From NCBI GenBank assembly GCA_032158125.1, contig JASKOT010000012.1, positions 186,001 to 250,000 on the forward strand: a DNA stretch of 64,000 nucleotides, read 5' to 3'. The DNA is from Papiliotrema nemorosa (Eukaryota > Basidiomycota > Tremellomycetes > Tremellales > Rhynchogastremaceae). The notes beneath the pieces are model-generated. The model did not search any database, had not been told where the DNA came from, and saw only the letters and a list, made by a program, of their open reading frames with translations. Positions 59,257-64,000 of this stretch are shown in pieces. The position numbers and the translations under genes were made by a program. Every line of letters begins with the position of its first letter. Within the stretch, counting starts at the first letter, position 1.

Positions 59257-59270
59257 CCCCCCCCCCCCCC
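59257..59270. repeat. Poly-C tract (14 C)
   Basis: A run of fourteen C on the plus strand, complementary in base type to the nearby G11 run, so the two could pair or form separate G-rich structures. Confidence 0.8.
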
Positions 59271-60369
59271 ACCTCTTTCTTCAACACCACGTCGAGATCA
59301 CCTCCCAATCCCATACTCACTCACACCAGCCTATTCGCACAGCTACACCTCGACACGGGTCACATTACAGCTTAGCTCAAGGCGCAGTGTGAACAGGTAG
59401 ACTCCCCCGTCAACCACCCAGACCAGGCCCTCCACCCAGGGATCAGCGTTCAACCCCTGCTCTACTCCCACCTACCGCTCCGTCATCCTTTGTACCCACT
59501 GCGGTATCCCATCCATCCCCGCCGACAGACTTTGGAGTCTATCACCTCGACGCGACACCTTTGGATATCCATCGTTGGTGCACCACGAGGTAGAATACAC
59601 GCGTATCAGTCGGCAAGTCTTGACCTCACCGTAAGTCCTTGATGGCTTGTTGTTCATGTCACTTCCCTTCCCGTGATTCGGGTTTTCCGGCTTTTGTCGA
59701 TCCACTCGCTCCCCACTTTACCTCCAACTCAACTCGATCCTCAATGAAATGGACATAGGCGAGAGTGTCTTCACGCCAGAAGTTCCTGGGGGCTGTGGAG
59801 CAGCTGGGGCGGAACGAACATGGATCGTTGCAGTGCGCAATGAGCAACAAATGAAGGAGCTCGGACGGTGGACGTGACAGACTGGTCTATCCTTTCTCAC
59901 TTCAACTTCTACCCCGTCCCAGCTCTGATACGCGGCCTCCTGGCAGCTGGCGGAGTTGGGACAGGTGGTTGGGCTGAGCGGTGAATACCCCTCACACGTC
60001 TCACCACCATCTTCTAAGCTTCTTTCCGAAGTTCTCAGCCCGCTCTGGCTTCTTCTCATTCTGCCCGATTCCCCAAAACTCTCACTTTACCTGGCAGTCT
60101 CGGAGAATGAGTCGGAGTCGGTGGGGTTATACGCCTTCGGGTCGAATCCACCAGGAAAATCAAAGCGGAGTAGGGGTATAAACTCGCTTGTGATGAAGCG
60201 GAAGACTCCCCCTTCCCCTCTCAGCTCTCTACAAGCGTAGCAGTCCTACAGATCTCACCTCGAGCAACCTCGGGGTCGGAGAAGCCTGTCGAGACCTTGT
60301 GACCATATTGGAACTTGCTTCTTCTTCCATCTCATTCTGCCCCTCCTTCATCCCCCTCTCATCGGCCGA

Positions 60370-60376
60370 TATATAG
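60370..60376 (+). promoter_or_regulatory. TATA-box-like element upstream of GSK3
   Basis: TATATAG lies 230 nt before the first in-frame ATG at 60600. If used, it implies a 5' untranslated region of about 200 nt. Confidence 0.4.
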
Positions 60377-60599
60377 CTTGACAGTGCGCTGACTTTCGTT
60401 CTTCCTCCTCTATACTCAATACTCTCGCCTTCTCACCGTATTCACCTGCTCCGCCTTTGCACACTACCCCAACCTTCTGCCCGAACATCGTTATTCGCCT
60501 TCCACCGACTCTGCTCCACAAATACTTCTACACCACCGCTACTTGAATTCCTCGAATTTGACTTACACCCCACTTGCTCTCAATACCCCTGATGATGCC

Positions 60600-62271
60600 A
60601 TGAAACCCCTCAACATGGACTCGTTGCCTGCTGCTCGACCTCTCACACGACCCTTATTTTCCCACTTGGTCTCGACGGATACAGCCTACCCAGGTCACTC
60701 ACTCTTCTTCAACATGTCGGGAGTCGTCAACGGCGTCAAAGTCACACGTGAGTACCGACTCAGCGGGTCGGGGTGGGCTGACGCTTCAGCGGACGACCCA
60801 AACAGGACCGTCACGGTCACGGCGACGTCGGGAAAGACTGGAAATGAAATACAAATCTCCTACACAAACTGCAAAGTGGTCGGAAATGGGAGTTTTGGAG
60901 TCGTCTTTGCCGCCAAAATGCTAGGTGAGCTGAGTCCTCCACTTTTTCTAGGCAGCAGCTGACTGGTCAGAGCGGGATAACGACGATGGATCGCACGAGC
61001 CAGAACAGGAGATCGCCATCAAGAAGGTCCTACAAGACAAGCGGTTCAAGGTGAGCTCTCGGCCCAAGGTCTCCCTCGGGAGCTGACTGTCAGAACCGAG
61101 AGCTGCAGATTATGCGTCTCGTAGGACATCCAAACGTTGTCGACCTCAAAGCTTTCTTCTACTCCAACGGCGACAAGGTGAGTTCGCACGCGAGCGAATC
61201 TTGGCCTCGGCTGACTTGTGCAGAAGGATGAAGTATACCTGAACCTCGTGTTGGAGTTTGTGCCGGAGACCGTCTACCGGGCATCTAGACACTACTCCAA
61301 ACTCAAGCAGAGCATGCCTATGTTGCAGGTCAAATTATACATGTATCAGGTGTGTAGGGTTTCGATTTGAGAAACATGTGTAGCGCTAACACGCAGCTCC
61401 TCCGTTCCCTCGCCTACATCCACTCGGTCGGAATATGTCACCGAGACATCAAGCCCCAGAACCTTCTACTCAACCCCGCGACTGGCATCCTGAAATTGTG
61501 TGATTTCGGTTCGGCCAAGATTCTCGTTGCGGGTGAACCCAACGTCAGCTATATCTGTTCACGATACTACCGAGCTCCCGAATTGATCTTCGGTGCGACC
61601 AATTACACTACCAACATTGACATCTGGTCGACTGGATGTGTCATGGCAGAGTTGATGTTGGGTCAACCGCTCTTCCCTGGAGAATCAGGCATCGATCAAT
61701 TGGTCGAAATCATCAAGGTGTTGGGTACACCTACGAGGGAGCAGATCAAGACGATGAACCCCAACTACATGGAGCACAAATTCCCCCAGATCAAACCTCA
61801 CCCATTCACCAAAGTCTTCAGGCCCCGAACACCCGCCGACGCCATTGCTTTGATCAGCAATTTGCTCGAGTACACGCCTACAGTTCGTTTGACGTGAGTG
61901 GAAATGGTGGATTGACTGGACGTGGCTAACGTGCAGAGCACCGGAGGCACTTGTACATGAATTCTTTGATGAATTGAGGGTGGAGGGAGCTCGTCTGCCA
62001 AATGGAAAGGAGATGCCGGCGCTGTTCGACTTTACCAAAGAGGGTGAGTGGATCCGTCGACTGGTGAGGGCTTCGGGCTGACTTGGCAGAACTGTCGACA
62101 CGACCAGATCTGATTCGTCGATTGGTGCCTCCTCATGCCGAACCTGCATTGAGGGAAGAAGGTATTGAGATTGACGGTTTTGTGCCAATCCCATTGGAAC
62201 AGCTACGCATCAGTCTCGATGTGGGTTTAATCCGGGCTCAAAGCGGAGATCTCGCTGACTTTGTGTAGTAG
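60600..62271 (+). CDS. GSK3: Glycogen synthase kinase 3 (serine/threonine kinase)
   Basis: This is a CMGC-group kinase of the GSK3/shaggy family. The first in-frame ATG is at 60600, with another at 60714 ([10 protein letters not shown]) that may be the true start. The glycine loop is [11 protein letters not shown], the catalytic Lys is in EIAIKKV, the HRD motif is [10 protein letters not shown], and DFG is LCDFGSAK. The activation-loop Tyr is in [33 protein letters not shown] and GTPTREQI are GSK3 signatures. Seven exons are inferred, with CTGAC branch sites close to the acceptors. A final 48-nt intron (62221-62268) would place the stop directly after ISLD. If retained, translation ends 15 residues later. 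All catalytic residues are intact. Confidence 0.94.
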
Positions 62272-62867
62272 TGAATGAAATTCTCGATCCCTGTTCTTCG
62301 ATCATGTACCAACGCCTAAATACGAAGCTTATTATTCTCTACCGATCCCCTACCCCACCTCTTCAAACGGTCCGATCTGTCGTCTCTCCCCTTGGTCAGT
62401 TTCCTGCTTGACTGCGTTGTTTCGCGGTCTCGATTACATCGTGGCCGGACTCTGCAGCGCCACTACCTCGTGTTCCCAGCCCCTTCAGTGCAGGTCAAGT
62501 GACAGGGTAGGAGGCAGTCATTGTGGAGATCCACCCGTTGGAAGGTCAGACCAGGGGAATGAGGTGGAGACGGGCTGTACGATGAACGAATGCATTGACT
62601 ACACTGGTGTCACTTTGTCCGGGCGCAAAAGTGGTAGACGTTCATCGCTTCAAAATGAGTGATGCGGCTGTCAAGCAGAATACGAGCATTCTGTGAGGAC
62701 GTCTTCAAGCGAGAGTGGTCAATGTTCATGATTCGTGATTATATGATGAGTACAACACAATCTAGATATATATGGAGCTCGGAGCCATCCTCGCCTCGCC
62801 AGATCTCATCCCGACCGCAGGGTGCCTTGAAGCGACCGATCATAAGCTGTAATTTGCGTAGTCACCC
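62272..62867. other. Convergent intergenic region GSK3/PET117
   Basis: This 596-bp stretch lies between two coding ends. It should hold both 3' untranslated regions. No gene, tRNA or repeat was recognised. Confidence 0.5.
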
Positions 62868-63381
62868 TTATACTATCCGTTGCTGATCCACCCCTTGCTC
62901 TCTACCCAATCTCTCCCCTAGACCCTTTTGCATTTGATATTCCAGCAACCTCTCTTGTCTCTCTTTTGCCCTTTGTTCTTTACTCTGCGCCTCTACGAGC
63001 TCAGGCGGGGGACTGATTTGGCATGTGACGCAATCTTCATCAATGACAGGAGCGGGTTGTTGGACAGGCGAAGAGGGGGTGTTGAGTGGGGTAGTGTAGG
63101 TGGAGGGTGTAGGGGAAGGTGTCGATAGTGCAGATAGAGCTTTTTGACGTAATCTCTCGTCGTCTTTCAAGATCCCTTGATACATTGTCTACATGGTCAG
63201 TCCACCAGAACTGTTCCGAATTATCAACAAGAAAAAGGGCGAAACTGTTGGAAGCAAGGAAAGAAGGGGGCGGGACGTGACGTACATCAGATTCTCTCTT
63301 TTGTATATAATGTACACCCCAAACCACTCCCACACTGGCGAATATAGACGACCCAAAGAAGATCTTTGACGCTCTGGACAT
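62868..63381 (-). CDS. PET117: Pet117 cytochrome c oxidase assembly factor
   Basis: Pet117 is a small mitochondrial protein that supports cytochrome oxidase assembly, linked to heme A synthesis. Two exons (63381-63286 and 63188-62868) give 138 residues. The N-terminus MSRASKIFFGSSIFASVGVV is a membrane-anchor type segment followed by WGVHYIQKRESD. After the intron TMYQGILKDDERLRQKALSA matches the family core. A Pro/Ser/Thr-rich insert then leads to DEDCVTCQISPPPELVEAQS and a charged helix ending VDQQRIV. Family members are usually shorter, so the C-terminal half is an extension, and its CxxC is unusual. It is divergent from the kinesin gene. Confidence 0.85.
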
Positions 63382-63706
63382 GGTAGAGTGTACGTTTTGA
63401 CAAGTAGGAGCACTCCATCGTTGAAATCTCGATCTGCTTGAGTGGAATCACGTGATTGAGTGGCGAATAAGCTTAAATGGCCGGGGTAAGTTGGTTTGGG
63501 GGACGCGACGGCCACCGTGTTTCAGCTTTCAGAGAGAGGGGGGTCGACTTGGGATTGTCCTTGACGACGCAGAGCATTTCATATCACCACTTGATCTGCT
63601 GGAGACCTTGAGTTTTTCAAGCTCTACTGATCAGGAAGCTGCGGCCCCGGCTTTATCTTTGATCTGGACGAGAGGGATTGGCAGGTAGGCGAGAGGTACT
63701 TGCAAG
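63382..63706. other. Divergent promoter region PET117/kinesin
   Basis: This 325-bp spacer separates two divergent genes and must hold both promoters. I see no nameable element. Confidence 0.5.
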
Positions 63707-64000
63707 ATGTCGGGGAACAATATCAAGGTGAGCTCGGACCCTTTATGCGTCTTTGCTGCAGACTCTTGCTAACGTTCAGGTGGTATGCAGGTGAGCTTCC
63801 AAGCTCTTACATGGTTCAAGCTCATCGAGAGGTTCCGACCTATGAACCGTATGGAGCTCGAGGCCAGGTCGGATGAATGTATAGATTATCAGGATGGCCA
63901 GACGACCGTCTCCATGAAGAATGCCGTTTCGCTGGGTGAGCACTCCCCGTTCATACGACATCGTCTCTTGTGTCCCCAGCATCGATCTGAACAATATTCA
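63707..64000 (+). CDS. KIN1: Kinesin-1 heavy chain, 5' part only
   Basis: Conventional kinesin moves cargo toward microtubule plus ends. Only the start of the motor domain is in the window. Exon 1 (63707-63727) encodes MSGNNIK. An 11-nt micro-exon (63780-63790, GTGGTATGCAG) and exon 3 from 63832 then continue as VVCRFRPMNRMELEARSDE, the conserved first strand of the kinesin motor. The exon ends near SMKNAVSLG at a GTGAGC donor around 63936. The next acceptor appears to lie beyond the window, because the nearest AG would give an immediate stop. The P-loop and the rest of the motor are outside. The family call is strong, and the subclass is inferred from the N-terminus. Confidence 0.85.

Larger units (their letters stand above)
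58940..60599. other. Long spacer and 5' region of GSK3
   Basis: This 1.66-kb stretch follows ATG2 and precedes GSK3. It carries an 11-G run, a 14-C run, a 13-bp direct repeat and a TTACGTAA palindrome in its first 350 bp, then a pyrimidine-rich stretch leading to GSK3. I see no protein-coding gene. Part is probably a long 5' untranslated region, possibly with introns. Confidence 0.5.

Noticed and set aside
60130..60160. T-arm-like GGTCGAATCC sequence suggesting a tRNA
   Set aside because: One base short of a normal T-loop and no acceptor stem, D-arm or anticodon stem could be paired around it.
1..64000. Possibility of a gene cluster for a novel pathway or defence system
   Set aside because: The recognised genes are dispersed housekeeping functions with alternating strands and no functional grouping beyond the monooxygenase/GH28 pair; no cluster hallmark genes were seen.

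Overview
The window is nuclear chromosomal DNA from an intron-rich fungus, most likely a basidiomycetous yeast of the Tremellomycetes (Cryptococcus/Kwoniella type). This is inferred from many short introns of roughly 45-60 nt with GTRNGT donors and a CTGAC or CTAAC branch site close to the AG, dense gene packing on both strands, and family-level protein similarity. The taxon was not confirmed by any search.

Layout, left to right (strand): Lunapark LNP1 (-), mitochondrial DNA polymerase gamma MIP1 (+), an unrecognised protein (+), a HIT-zinc-finger ZNHIT3/Hit1-like protein (+), a fused biotin-synthesis enzyme BIO3-BIO1 (-), a cAMP phosphodiesterase with a receiver-like N-terminal region (+), separase ESP1 (-), RNA polymerase subunit RPB10 (+, six tiny exons), a PAAF1/Rpn14 WD40 protein (-), a Cdc15/Hof1-type F-BAR/SH3 cytokinesis protein (-), ESF2/ABT1 (+), a second unrecognised protein (+), an FAD monooxygenase (-), a secreted GH28 polygalacturonase-like enzyme (+), nucleoporin SEH1 (-), Paf1-complex CTR9 (-), threonyl-tRNA synthetase (+), VPS16 (-), ATG2 (+), GSK3 kinase (+), PET117 (-), and the 5' end of a kinesin-1 heavy chain (+) running off the window.

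Most genes are conserved housekeeping genes whose functions do not form one pathway. The exceptions in flavour are the FAD monooxygenase and GH28 pair. They are divergently transcribed from a 1.3-kb gene-poor stretch carrying TATA boxes and an inverted repeat, and look like an inducible catabolic segment. No mobile element, CRISPR array, rRNA, convincing tRNA or virus-derived sequence was seen, and I found no clear evidence of an undescribed multi-gene system.

The points most worth a second look are at the gene-structure and domain level: an RPB10 exon consisting only of ATG, an 11-nt kinesin micro-exon, a degenerate receiver domain and a 501-nt intron in the phosphodiesterase, two in-frame starts in threonyl-tRNA synthetase suggesting dual targeting, a GSK3 intron whose acceptor TAG abuts the stop TAG, a 33-nt in-frame candidate intron in ESF2, a CxxC-bearing extension of PET117, and a homopolymer/repeat-rich region upstream of GSK3.
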